Shown here piece by piece: positions 30,944 through 41,521 of a DNA stretch of 44,358 bases. Position 1 is the first letter of the stretch. Every line of letters starts with the position of its first letter. The DNA is taken from contig JAJJLU010003624.1 of assembly GCA_023807065.1 (NCBI GenBank), forward strand, positions 1 through 44,358, written 5' to 3'. Source of the stretch: Isotricha intestinalis (Eukaryota; Ciliophora; Litostomatea; Vestibuliferida; Isotrichidae). The translations under genes and the position numbers were made by a program. The notes beneath the pieces were generated by a model that did no database searches, was not told the DNA's origin, and saw only the letters and a list, made by a program, of their open reading frames with translations.

Positions 30944-33900
30944 ATGAAACAAGTATCAGTTTCACAATATAATACATCTTATTTAAAAGCATTTCAACCA
31001 AATGATGAAATATATGAAATATATAATTATAATAAAAAGTTAAAATCAAAAATAAGAAAAAACAAAAGATATATTTCTATTTCAGAAACTTCTTTAGAAA
31101 AAAAATTAAATAATCTTAATCCAACGCAATATTTAAATATACAATCAAATTTTATGACGACAAATAAAACAATAAATTCTTTTTCTAAAGAAACAATTCC
31201 AGTAATAAAAAAATATTTTAGTAATTATCAACATTTTAATCATTTAAATAATAAACATACTTTTCGTCAAGTCAATTATTTATTAATTCCAGGAACTTCA
31301 AATTTAGAAAAAAATCATTATTCTGTTTTAACAACAGCATATGATGATAAATTAAAAACAACAAATACTTATCAACAAACAGATGATAATGTTAAATTAA
31401 ATGATTCTTTTGATGAGGAATTATATAATAAATTAAAATTTTTTGATAATCTTTCTAATTTTAAAAACGATAATATTCATGATACTGCTGAATATATAGT
31501 TAAAAAAATTAACAATAAAAATAATAAGGTTGAAATTGAAAAACCAAATTGTATTATTCATAATGTTTTTTTAAGATTTGTTTTAAAAGAAATTAAAAGA
31601 AAAATAGAAATCAGAAATATTAATAATGAATTAGTTTCTGTTGATTATGTTTATAATTTATTACAAAATGAAATAGAAAAATTAAAAGGAGGAATTCAAA
31701 ATTCAATTAAAAAATTAAAGCAAATAAATATATATAATAGAAATAATAATATTCAAAATAAAATAGGAAAAGATAAAAAAATAAAGTAACAATAGTAGAA
31801 ATAAATAAATATTTAAATACAGATTTTTTATCATATTTTCATTTTGGATTATCAAAACAAAAAAATCATAATAGACAAACTTCAGGTCAATTTACTTCAG
31901 AAACAAAAAATTCAAGTAATATTCATGGATATAGTGATGAAGAAGATGTTTCTACAGGAAGATATATTAATTATAATAATCCATATAATGAAGATTCTAA
32001 TAACAAATATAGAAAAATTACAATTAGACATAATAATGATATTGATAGTGATAAAGGAAATTACAGTAATTTAATAGATAAAAGTAGTTTTGAAAAAAGT
32101 AATATTCCTACAAGTAGAAATAATATAAAAGAAAATAATGATGATAATGAAAATAATAATAAAAATAGAAAATATGTTAAAAAAAATAAATATGCTATTC
32201 CAAATATTATTAAAAAAGGAATTTATATAAATAATAATAATATAGAAGTAATAGATAAATCAACAGGAAAACCAATATATAATAGTGATGGATCTTTTAA
32301 TATAAGTTTTTATGATAATAAGGGAAACCTAATAAAAAATCCAGATATAAATGATAAAAATATAATATATTATGATAAAAATGGAAAAGAAATAAAAATA
32401 GAAAAAAAGCCTAAAATAAAATTATATGATAAAACAGGTAAAATAATAGAAAATCCAAATTTAGATGATTCAAATATTACATTTTATGATGAAAGTGGGA
32501 AAATAATAAATACAGAAGCAAGAATACCAATTCAAGTATATGATAAAAATGGTAATTTAATAGAAGAAATTAATAATAATACAGATTATTATGATAGTAA
32601 TGGAAATTTAATTGAAAAACCAAAAGATGGTTTTTCTATTTATAATCCAGAAGAAGAAATTATTATTCCTGAAGGACATAAACTTTTATATGATAAAGAA
32701 GGAAATGAAGTTATTGTTCCAAATGAATTTAAATTTATTGAAAATAATAAAGGAGAATTAGTCTTAGTTGATGATAAAGGAAAAGAAATTAATAAAGAAG
32801 AATTTTTAGCTGAGAAAATTATGGAAAAGAATATTATTGAAAAGATTAAGAAAAAAAAAGGAAAGAAAAAAAAATATAAGAAAAAAATAGTTAAAAATGA
32901 AAAAGGAGAAGAAATGGAATTTTATGAAAGTTTTTATGAAGAAGAAAGTGAAGAAGAAAATGAAAAAGAAGAAAGGAAAACAGGGAAAAAAAAGAAAAAA
33001 AAGAAAAAAGAGTTAAAAAATAATAATATTGAAGAAATTTATGAAGGTGATTTAAAAGAAATAGAAATTGAAGATGAAATTGAAGTGAAAGATGAAAATG
33101 GAAATATAAAGAAAGAAAAAGTTAAAAAAATAATAAAAGTAAAAGATGAAAAGCCTAAAAATGAAAATTATAAAAATTTAACAAAAGAAGAGCAAAAATT
33201 TTTAAAGAATATTCAAAAAAGAAAAAATTTAAATTTCCAAAATTTATCATCAGATGAAGAAGAAAATATATATAATAATAATTATAATTTAAGTTCTCAA
33301 AGAAGAAAAAAAAAAGTAAATTTCCAAAATGAAAATGAAGATAATTCAGATAATGAAGAAAGTGAAGATTCATATATTCCAAATTTTCTTTTAAATAAAA
33401 AAGATCAAAATTATAATGAAATTGATGAAGAAAAATATAGAAAATATAAAGAAGAAAAATTAAAATATTTAAAAGAAAAACAAGAAAATATAATAAGAAA
33501 TCAAAAAGCATTTTTAACATTAAAACCAAAAAAAATTACTCACTCAAAAGAAATAATTCATCTTTTATTAGAAGAAGCAAGATTAAAAAAATTACAATTA
33601 GATAGTGATAATATAACAGATGAAGATATTTATAAAACTTTTAATACTCATTCTCCTTTATATATTGAATGGAAAAAATTAAAGAATAAATATAATAATG
33701 AAGATGAAGATGTAAATATTAGAGATAATAAACATAAAAATACTCATCAATATAATTATAGATTAGTTGGTCAAGAAGATTTTTTAATATATAAAGGAAA
33801 AGATTATTTTGGAAAAAAAGAAGAAAAAGATGATAAAATTCCACAAGAATTTGTTAATTGGATTAAAAGAGAAATTAAAAAACTTAATGATGAAAAATAT

Positions 33901-34524
33901 TCTAAAAGTTCTTTAATAAAAAAGGAACAAGTTCAAGAAAAAAAAAATCAAACTTTACCTATAGTTAATAGTCCAATTAAAGTTCATTCTGTTAAAAATA
34001 AATTCGTGAAACCAATAAGAGAAAAACCTAAAAAAAAATTAAATATGAAGCGTTTAAAATCAATAAATTATTTTGAAGATGAAATGAAAGAAGATGTAAT
34101 GCCAAATATAATAAAAAGAGAAAGTTCTTCTGATTCTAATGAAGAAGTTGATGAAACTAAAACTTTAAAATATTTATTTGAGCAAATTCAAAAATTAAAA
34201 AATTTACCTCCTGATGAATATACTAAACAAATAAACTCTTTAGTAGATTTGCAATTGGATAACACTGATATAATGATAAATAGAAAACATGCTGAAAGAA
34301 TAAATAGATTTGTTGAAAATTTAAATGAGAATCGAAAATCTAAAATAAATTATCAAAAACTTATAAGTAATAAATTAATGTATTTACCTCCTATTACTAT
34401 TAATAGTGTTGATAGAGTTACTCATAGAAATTTAAATCATTATTTAGATAAATTTAGAGCTAGCCATAATATTAATGTTAATAGAAATCAAGTTAAAGGA
34501 CTTATTGAAAATATTAAATATTAA
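30944..34524 (+). CDS. Large YDxxG-repeat protein, one apparent frameshift (about 1193 aa)
   Basis: Two long frames belong together. The first runs from ATG 30944 to a TAA at 31787. The second is open without any ATG from 31777 to 32820 and on to TAA 34524. Adding one A to the A7 run at 31775-31781 joins them as KDKKNKVTIVEINKYLNTDF, giving about 1193 residues. An intron was considered, but the available GT/AG pairs that keep all coding-like sequence are out of phase. Domains: a polar N-terminal 280 residues, an Asn/Asp linker, about ten YDxxG-type beta-hairpin-like repeats (from about residue 435 to 620), a strongly charged Lys/Glu segment (about 625-740), and a helical basic C-terminus ending NRNQVKGLIENIKY. 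No known family recognised. The break may be a homopolymer assembly error, as near 3590. Confidence 0.68.
32247..32790 (+). repeat. Coding YDxxG repeats
   Basis: About ten degenerate copies of a unit built on Y-D-x-x-G-(N/K)-x-I occur: YNSDGSF, FYDNKGNLI, YYDKNGKEI, LYDKTGKII, FYDESGKII, VYDKNGNLI, YYDSNGNLI, LYDKEGNEV, VDDKGKEI. Spacers are 10 to 25 residues. The pattern suggests stacked beta-hairpins with a tight D-x-x-G turn. It is reminiscent of the short YD motifs of RHS proteins or MORN-like hairpins but matches neither consensus. Confidence 0.8.
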
Positions 34525-34703
34525 ATTTAATTGATTATTCTATTTTTATATTCTTTAAAATAAAATATTGATTAATAAACATATCATAATAATCTCTTAA
34601 CCTATTTAATTAATTAAATTAAATAAAAAAAAATTAAAAAAAAAATCCTATAAAAATTATTTCTATATATTCAAAAAAAAAAAAGAAAACATTTTTAAAA
34701 AAA

Positions 34704-35465
34704 TTACAAATCATTTTTTTTTTTTTCTTCAAATTTATCATCATTAAAATCCTGATTATTATCATTATTAAAAGTATTATTATCATAATTTTGTGTATCA
34801 TCACTTTCAAAAATAATTCCTCCCGAAACTTTCCATAAACATTGTTTATCCTTTTCAGAAGTAAGACTTACTTCTCTTTGTCCTCTAATAGGACATCCTC
34901 TACAATTATAATCATTATATAAACTATTTCTATAATCAATAAATAAATATTTTCCAGTAGCAACGTGTTGTAAAAAAAATTCAGTTTTTCCATAAATTTT
35001 TTTTTCCCCTTTATTCTTATAACAAATAATTTTAAAATTATCATTAACATCACCAATACCATTCTCACCGAAACAACAAGCTTCTTGCTTACCGGTAATA
35101 AAAGAAGGAAAATCATGTGAGTGAATATTTTTTCCTGTTGATAAATGTTCTAATCTTATTATAGAATCACATAATATATTTTCACCTGTTTTACATGTTT
35201 TATATCCATCTCCTTCTTTTATTAAAAATAAAGAATTTATATCATTGTCTTCTTGTACCGCTGTTAATATTTGAAGCCTACTTCCTGTTGACCAATTAGC
35301 TCCTATTGAATTCAAGTAATATTTTGTTATTGTATTTTGTACTCGTAATGTACTTCCACATGTTATTGTTTTTAAGTTTATTGTTTCTGATATTTCTGAT
35401 GATGGAATTCCTAATATTAAAGGAAATAGTATTATTAGTTTGAATATTATTATTTGAAGTGACAT
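34704..35465 (-). CDS. SDF2: SDF2-like ER protein with MIR domains
   Basis: A signal peptide (about residues 1-20, hydrophobic FKLIILFPLILG) is followed by MIR repeats matching the SDF2 family: TCGSTLRVQNT, YLNSIGANWSTGSRLQ, IIRLEHLSTGKNIHSHDF (family form RLTHVNTGRNLHSHHF) and GKQEACCFGENGIGDVNDNFKIIC. A third MIR-like segment has FFLQHVATGKYLFID. SDF2 proteins work in the ER lumen with Hsp40/BiP chaperones and O-mannosylation-linked quality control. The C-terminus is an acidic Asn/Asp tail ending KKNDL; this resembles an HDEL/KDEL retrieval signal with Asp in place of the usual Glu. Length (253 aa) is slightly above the family norm because of the tail. Confidence 0.9.
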   Translation of the reverse strand: MSLQIIIFKLIILFPLILGIPSSEISETINLKTITCGSTLRVQNTITKYYLNSIGANWSTGSRLQILTAVQEDNDINSLFLIKEGDGYKTCKTGENILCDSIIRLEHLSTGKNIHSHDFPSFITGKQEACCFGENGIGDVNDNFKIICYKNKGEKKIYGKTEFFLQHVATGKYLFIDYRNSLYNDYNCRGCPIRGQREVSLTSEKDKQCLWKVSGGIIFESDDTQNYDNNTFNNDNNQDFNDDKFEEKKKNDL

Positions 35466-36278
35466 TTTTTTTTTTTTTGAATATAATTTTTTTTTTTAAA
35501 TTTATGTTTTTATTATTTGGATTTTTTTATTTTTTTTTTTTCATTGTTTTTAAAGGGCTTTTTATTTTTTGTACATTTGGCTTTTGGGAATTTGATTTTT
35601 TTAATTTTTATTTTTTATTTTTTTTTAAATAATTAAAAGTTTTTTATCTATTTTAAATATTTTAAAATAATATTTTTATTATGTTTTTGTAAAAGAATAA
35701 TATTAAATATTAAATGTGTTTACAAGAGATTTATATAATAAATAAAGAAGAAAAAATGATTTCAAAGTAATAATAAATAATATAATATATATATTTAATA
35801 TGTCAAAATATTTTATATAGTTTTAAAAAAAATAAAAAATGTACATTTTAATATAAAAACTCAATTTCAATCAAATATTTTATAATATAATAATATCTAT
35901 ATTAATTAATTATAATGTATATGAATAATTAAATCTATATAATTTTGATTATCTAAAATAAAAATTTAATGTTTTAATTAAAAACTCAATTAAAGAACTT
36001 GACTAATAAGTTATTTTCATTTAATTTTTTTTATTAATTTACCTCATTATTTAAATATGATATTTATAACTTTTGTTGATTTTACTTTTATAAATTCATT
36101 TTGTAAAAGTAAACTAAACATATTATAGTCTTTCAAAAGAATAATAATTAAATCTGTAAAAATTATACTAATCTATATTTTATAGAAAAGCCTTATATAG
36201 AATATATATTTCTTGTATTATTTATTAAATTTATTTATAGAATAATAATATATTTTAATCTTTTTAAACTTTTTTTAT
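35466..36278. other. Long intergenic region, T-rich leader then filler
   Basis: About 810 bases between two minus-strand genes. The first part, upstream of the SDF2-like gene, is dominated by T runs on the plus strand with a small G-richer patch near 35553-35592. The rest is AT-rich with no usable frame. It holds the SDF2 promoter and the 3' end region of neither strand's recognisable RNA gene. Confidence 0.4.
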
Positions 36279-37715
36279 TTAATCTAATATTCTTTCTTCA
36301 ACTTTAATAACAGTGGAATTTGGATTATTATCAAATAAAATATCTCTATTTGAATTTTCTTGTATATTTACTAATCTTTTTGAATTTTGAATCATATTAA
36401 CAAAAGATAAATGAAGTTCTTCAATAGTTTCCATATTTTTTCCTGTTCTTGAAATATTACTTGTATTATAATAATTTGTATCTTCGTAAGTATTTGTTGT
36501 ATAAGTATTATTACTATTTGTATGATTTGTTGATGATTCTTTATTTCTTAAATAATTTAATTTATTCGAATAATTTGCAGTTGAATTACAATATAATTTT
36601 TCATTTGATTCATCAAAATAAAGATTTGTGTTTAAATTTATATTATTATTTGTTACTCTTCTATACATTGGAATATTATTCATTGTTGTATTTGAATTTA
36701 AATTAATATTATTATTTGAGTAATTATAATTTATTTTATTGTTATTTTGAATTTTATATAAATTTTTATTGGAAATACTTTTATTATAAATTTCATTTAT
36801 TTCTGTATTTAAATCATCTAAAAGTCTATTTTTATTTTTATATTTATTATTATTATTATTATAATTTGATTGAGAATAAGAAAAATTATTATTGTTATTT
36901 ACAGAAGTTAAATTTTTATTTTTATTTATTTTTGAAGTGTTATTTAAAACATCATTTTGATTTAAATATTTTGAATTATTTTTTAATTGTTTATTATTTG
37001 AATTTAATATATTATTATTTTTTCTTATTGGACTTGGAGTTTTATAATGAAAATCTGGACTTTTATTTTTTTTAATATTACTATAATTTGGTCTTTTATT
37101 ACTATTATTTAAATATGAATGATTATTACTTTTATACATTCTAGAATAAGAATTTTCTAATTTTCTTTCATCAGATAAATTTCTTTTATTTAAATTTTTA
37201 TTGCTTGAATTATTTCTATTAATATTTCTTCCATATTTTGTATAAATTCTATTATTTGAATATTTATTATTAATATTTGAATTATTTAAATTTCTATAAT
37301 TATTATTATTATATTTATCTCTATCATTTCCTCTTTCTGGTGTTTTAATTCTTTGAATATTTTCTCTTTTTGCTTGAAAATATTTATTTGCATTTAAATG
37401 AGTATTATTTCTTATATTTGAATAATTTGTTTTATCATAAAAATTATTTGATGAAGGATTATTATTATTTATATCTTTAATTGGAGTTTTAGATTTTGAC
37501 TTTGAAATATTTGAATATCTATTTACCTTTGAAATACTTTGTATTTTTTGATTATTATTTTGAGAATTTCCTGTTGAGATTAATCTTTTATTTTGAATTT
37601 GATGTTTTTCTATTTCATTTGTGTTTGTTAATGATATTCTATAATTTCTGTTATTATTTCTTATATTTGTTTTTTGAGTTGTTATTATTTCATTTATCTC
37701 AATTTTATTGTTCAT
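36279..37715 (-). CDS. Asn-rich low-complexity protein (478 aa)
   Basis: A continuous frame from ATG 37715 to TAA with about a third Asn plus Tyr, Arg, Lys and Ser. It is almost certainly disordered. Short SP/TP sites (KTPIKD, KTPERG, SPDFHYKTPSPIRK) could be CDK or other proline-directed kinase targets. The last 60 residues are different: an amphipathic helix (TIEELHLSFVNMIQNSKRLV) and an acidic end (VIKVEERILD), perhaps the only folded or binding part. No family recognised. Asn-rich tracts alone are common in AT-rich genomes and say little about function. Confidence 0.7.
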   Translation of the reverse strand: MNNKIEINEIITTQKTNIRNNNRNYRISLTNTNEIEKHQIQNKRLISTGNSQNNNQKIQSISKVNRYSNISKSKSKTPIKDINNNNPSSNNFYDKTNYSNIRNNTHLNANKYFQAKRENIQRIKTPERGNDRDKYNNNNYRNLNNSNINNKYSNNRIYTKYGRNINRNNSSNKNLNKRNLSDERKLENSYSRMYKSNNHSYLNNSNKRPNYSNIKKNKSPDFHYKTPSPIRKNNNILNSNNKQLKNNSKYLNQNDVLNNTSKINKNKNLTSVNNNNNFSYSQSNYNNNNNKYKNKNRLLDDLNTEINEIYNKSISNKNLYKIQNNNKINYNYSNNNINLNSNTTMNNIPMYRRVTNNNINLNTNLYFDESNEKLYCNSTANYSNKLNYLRNKESSTNHTNSNNTYTTNTYEDTNYYNTSNISRTGKNMETIEELHLSFVNMIQNSKRLVNIQENSNRDILFDNNPNSTVIKVEERILD

Positions 37716-37961
37716 TTATTTTAATTTAAAAGAAAATTTAATTTTTTTTTTATCAATTTTAAATTTGTTTTTTAATGATGAAAAAAAAAGAAATTTAAAC
37801 AAATAAAATCTTTTTTCTTCATATAAAATAGCATCATTATTTTCCAAACAATAAAAATAAAAAACAAACCCCAAAAAATTATATTGATGAATTATTGTTT
37901 TAAATTTATTGTAGCATTTTTTAATAATTTTTAGTTTTTTAATTAATATGTTTTTTTATAA

Positions 37962-40900
37962 ATGTCAAAGCAATTGAAATTAGTTTGTAAAGTATGTGAA
38001 GCATTAATAAAAAAGAAGGATAAACTCTTATATTATATTGACAAAGAATGGTACAATAATTGGTGTGGTTATTTCAGATTAGATTTTATTAAATTATATA
38101 TTGAAGAAAATTGTTATAGTAAATCTAATGAAGATAATTTAAATATTAAAGAATTTCTTAAAAATATGCAAGAAGAAGAATTTTATACTATAGATAATTA
38201 TTTTAAAAAACCTAAAGAATGTTTTAATGAAAAAATACATTTAATTTCTGATGATAAAATATTTAATGATAAAAATGATATTAATAAATTATTAGAGGAA
38301 AAAATTCCAATTGATGAAACTTTTTACGAAAAAATACCTAAAGATATTTTTACTTTATTTTCAAAGGAATACAAATGTCAAAATGAAATTGAAATAAAAA
38401 CAAGAATTTGTATTATAATATATGATAAGAAAAAGAAAAATTATGAAATAAAATATTATTTTCCAATTGAAAAAGATGAAATAATTATGGGAATAATGAA
38501 AAGAGCAAGTTCCTTATGTGAAGATTATCATATATGTTATTTCGATTTATCAGAAGAAGAAATGAATAAAAAGGAAAATACATTAATTGAATATATTGAG
38601 AATAACTTAGATAACTTTAAAAATATAGAAAATAAATTTATAGAGAATAAGGTTTTTTTAATAATTATAGGAAATAATGAAAAGAATAAATCACAAGATG
38701 AGAAAAAAGAAATAAAATCGAATGATAAAGACTATAATAAAAAAGATAATAATGTTGATGATCAAAGAAATATAAATAAAGAAAAAGATGATTCAGATGA
38801 TGATGATTATAGAAAATATTTTAAAGAAGATGAAGATAATAATAATATAGAATATAATAATATTATTGAAAATGAAAAGTATTCAGAAGGAATTATGAAG
38901 GGTTTATCAAACAAAAATAAGGAAATATTTTTAAAAAAACAATTTTCAACTTCAATACATTTTAATGATATTTATAAAATAAATACAATAAATAAATCAA
39001 ATTTAACAGGAACAATGGGAATAATAAATATAGGCAATAATTGTTATATGAATTCAGTTTTACAATGTTTAAGTAATATTTTCCCTTTGACAGAATATTT
39101 TTTGTCTGAGAAATATAAAAGGGAAATAAATTATTTTAATTCATCAAATTCAAAAGTTAATATAGTAATTGCCTTCGCAGAATTATTAAAAATAATTTGG
39201 AATACAAATATTCCTTTAAAACAAATTGATGGCAAAAATTGTTATTATTATGGAAAGACAGAAAATCAAGATATGATTGATGTATTTAGTAATTTAAAAA
39301 ATGAGATTAATATTATATTTAATGATTATCAAGAAGCTGGTATTATCTTTTTAAAATATTTTCTTGATATTGTTCATGAAGGCTTAAAAAGAGGTTCTTT
39401 CTCTGAAAATAATATTAATTATTTAAATAATAAGAAAAAAAAAAATGTAAATGAAATGTTTGAAAATAAATGGAATATATTTAAAAATAATAATAATTCA
39501 ATAATAACAGATATATTTTTTGGAATGAATCATACTTCTTTTTTATGTACAAAATGTATAAAAACTTATCATATGTTTGAAGCTTATAATATAATATATT
39601 TATCATTATATGAAAGTCCTATTAAGGCGAATAAATCTGAAGTTGAAGCAGCAAAAAAAAAGCAATTTATAAAAGAAAATTCTTCTCTTATTCCAGGAAA
39701 AAATAATTTTTATTTTTGTCAATGTATCATTATTCCTTATAATATATCAGAAAAAAAACAAATAGTAATTTGTCCTTTAAAAAAAACCTATTATGATAAT
39801 ATTAAAGTAAAAGATATTATATATATGATTTCGTATATTTATAATTTAAATGATAATGATTTAATAGCTTGTGTCCTTTCTGAAGATTTTAATAATTATA
39901 AATTGGTTTGTTCAGGTGAAGAATATTTATATGAAATATTTTTAAGACCTGATAATATGAAAATTTTTTTGATTGTACAAATTAATAAAAATGTTGAATT
40001 AAGAAAAGAGTTTAATGATCCTAATAAATTATTTAATTATTTTTTAAATCCTGAAAAAGTAAATGAAAAGATTTTTAACAAAAAAAATTGTGATAATTTT
40101 ATTCTAGGAGAAGAAGAAGTAAATATTTCTGAACATACAAATGATGAAAATCAAATTAACTTCGGTGAAGAAAGTCAATTATATTATTTTAAAGTATTTT
40201 CATTTTTATTAAACATAAAAACAAAAGATTTAGAAAGTTTAAGAATTCCAAAAATATTTAAATATAAATTAGAAGATTCTTTAATAACATTACACTCTAA
40301 AATTAAACAATTATTTCATATAAATGAAGAAATCTCTTTTTATAAATTTCCCTATTTTGAAAAATTTAAGTATAATAATCAAAAGAATAATTTTGATTTT
40401 GATATAAGAAATTTAATAGATGATGAAATCAAAAATGATAAAAATTTATATTTTATATTATGTGTAAAACTACAATCAAATAAAGATTATAATCAAAATA
40501 AAGAATATTATATTCCAATTCCTTATATTAAACAATCTTTAGGAAATTATTTAAAAGAATTAAATAAAAAATATAGTTTTGACAATGAATACAAAATAAA
40601 AAATTTAAGAATAAATATTATTTGGTTACCTCAATGTGAAAATTATATTCAAAAAATAGAAAATTATCATGAATTAACAAATGTTATTGAAATAAATCCT
40701 TATAATGAAATTCTTCAAAAAATTATAGAAAGAAGTGAAAATAGGATGACGAATCCTTTATATGATACAATAAATTTTTCTAAAAAAGAAAATGAATTAA
40801 ATCTAGATTTATTATTAAAGTATTATATTGATTATGAAAAATATGATAAAATGAATTTATATCATTGTGTATTTTGTAATGAGAATGTTTTAGCATTTAA

Positions 40901-41258
40901 ACAAACTTTTTTGTATTCTTTACCTGATATAGTAATTTTTTATTTTGATAGAAAAGATTCTTTTAACTTAAATGGAATTAAAATTACTTTTCCAGTTAAT
41001 AATTTTTTAGATTTATCTAAATTTTCAGAAGATGAAAATACAAAACATAAAAAATATGAATTAATTGGAATTATTAATTATGAAGAAAAAAATCAAAAAA
41101 GTCATTATTCTTCTTTTTGTAAAAATCCTATTAAAAATAAATGGTATAAATTTATTGATAATTCTTGTTATGTTATTGATGATATTAATAAAGAAATTAA
41201 TTATCAAAAAGTTTATTCTATTCTTTATAAAAATATAGAATTTAAAAAATATAAATAA
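37962..41258 (+). CDS. DUSP-USP ubiquitin-specific protease (family C19)
   Basis: The 1098-residue product begins with a CxxC pair and a DUSP-like domain (LLYYIDKEWYNNWCGYFRLD, about 20-110). A long acidic linker follows, then the USP fold from about 345. The Cys box reads GIINIGNNCYMNSVLQCLSN with nucleophile Cys361. The His box is SHYSSFCKN with His1048, followed by WYKFIDNSCYVID, where Asp1066 is the likely third residue. A CxxC zinc pair (TKCIKTYH and YHCVFCNENV) fits the USP fingers. The QQDAHEF segment is altered to YQEAGIIFLKYFLD, still compatible. The DUSP-USP order with a large insert resembles USP4/11/15. It should remove ubiquitin from protein substrates and looks catalytically intact. 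Confidence 0.92.
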   Translation: MSKQLKLVCKVCEALIKKKDKLLYYIDKEWYNNWCGYFRLDFIKLYIEENCYSKSNEDNLNIKEFLKNMQEEEFYTIDNYFKKPKECFNEKIHLISDDKIFNDKNDINKLLEEKIPIDETFYEKIPKDIFTLFSKEYKCQNEIEIKTRICIIIYDKKKKNYEIKYYFPIEKDEIIMGIMKRASSLCEDYHICYFDLSEEEMNKKENTLIEYIENNLDNFKNIENKFIENKVFLIIIGNNEKNKSQDEKKEIKSNDKDYNKKDNNVDDQRNINKEKDDSDDDDYRKYFKEDEDNNNIEYNNIIENEKYSEGIMKGLSNKNKEIFLKKQFSTSIHFNDIYKINTINKSNLTGTMGIINIGNNCYMNSVLQCLSNIFPLTEYFLSEKYKREINYFNSSNSKVNIVIAFAELLKIIWNTNIPLKQIDGKNCYYYGKTENQDMIDVFSNLKNEINIIFNDYQEAGIIFLKYFLDIVHEGLKRGSFSENNINYLNNKKKKNVNEMFENKWNIFKNNNNSIITDIFFGMNHTSFLCTKCIKTYHMFEAYNIIYLSLYESPIKANKSEVEAAKKKQFIKENSSLIPGKNNFYFCQCIIIPYNISEKKQIVICPLKKTYYDNIKVKDIIYMISYIYNLNDNDLIACVLSEDFNNYKLVCSGEEYLYEIFLRPDNMKIFLIVQINKNVELRKEFNDPNKLFNYFLNPEKVNEKIFNKKNCDNFILGEEEVNISEHTNDENQINFGEESQLYYFKVFSFLLNIKTKDLESLRIPKIFKYKLEDSLITLHSKIKQLFHINEEISFYKFPYFEKFKYNNQKNNFDFDIRNLIDDEIKNDKNLYFILCVKLQSNKDYNQNKEYYIPIPYIKQSLGNYLKELNKKYSFDNEYKIKNLRINIIWLPQCENYIQKIENYHELTNVIEINPYNEILQKIIERSENRMTNPLYDTINFSKKENELNLDLLLKYYIDYEKYDKMNLYHCVFCNENVLAFKQTFLYSLPDIVIFYFDRKDSFNLNGIKITFPVNNFLDLSKFSEDENTKHKKYELIGIINYEEKNQKSHYSSFCKNPIKNKWYKFIDNSCYVIDDINKEINYQKVYSILYKNIEFKKYK

Positions 41259-41521
41259 ATAATATTAATAATAATAATTTAAAAAAAATAAGAAAAAAAA
41301 AACATATGAATATTATAAAATTTGATATCAACATTTGATTTAAAAAACAAATATTAATTAATATATTATTATTCATTAAATATTTAGAAAAATCCTAATT
41401 TTTATTTGAAAAAACAAAAACATTGAAAACCAAAAATAACCTTAAAATCAAAAATTAATTATTGAAGTAAAAAAAAAAACATATCAACAATTAAAAATTT
41501 AATTTAAAATAAATAAAAAAA

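Noticed and set aside
31786..31874. An intron joining the two halves of the YDxxG gene
   Set aside because: GT at 31786 with AG at 31821-31822 leaves the wrong phase; the in-phase AG at 31873-31874 would delete coding-like sequence (NKYLNTDFLSYFHFGL). One missing A explains everything with fewer assumptions.
7098..35853. ATGTACATTTTAAT found both near 7099 and near 35839 as a shared regulatory element
   Set aside because: Two copies of a 14-base AT-rich word in 44 kb, in unrelated positions relative to genes, are not enough to support a function.
36449..37075. Plus-strand Tyr/Leu-rich frames opposite the Asn-rich gene
   Set aside because: They are the mirror image of AAT/TAT codons in the minus-strand gene and have no independent coding features.
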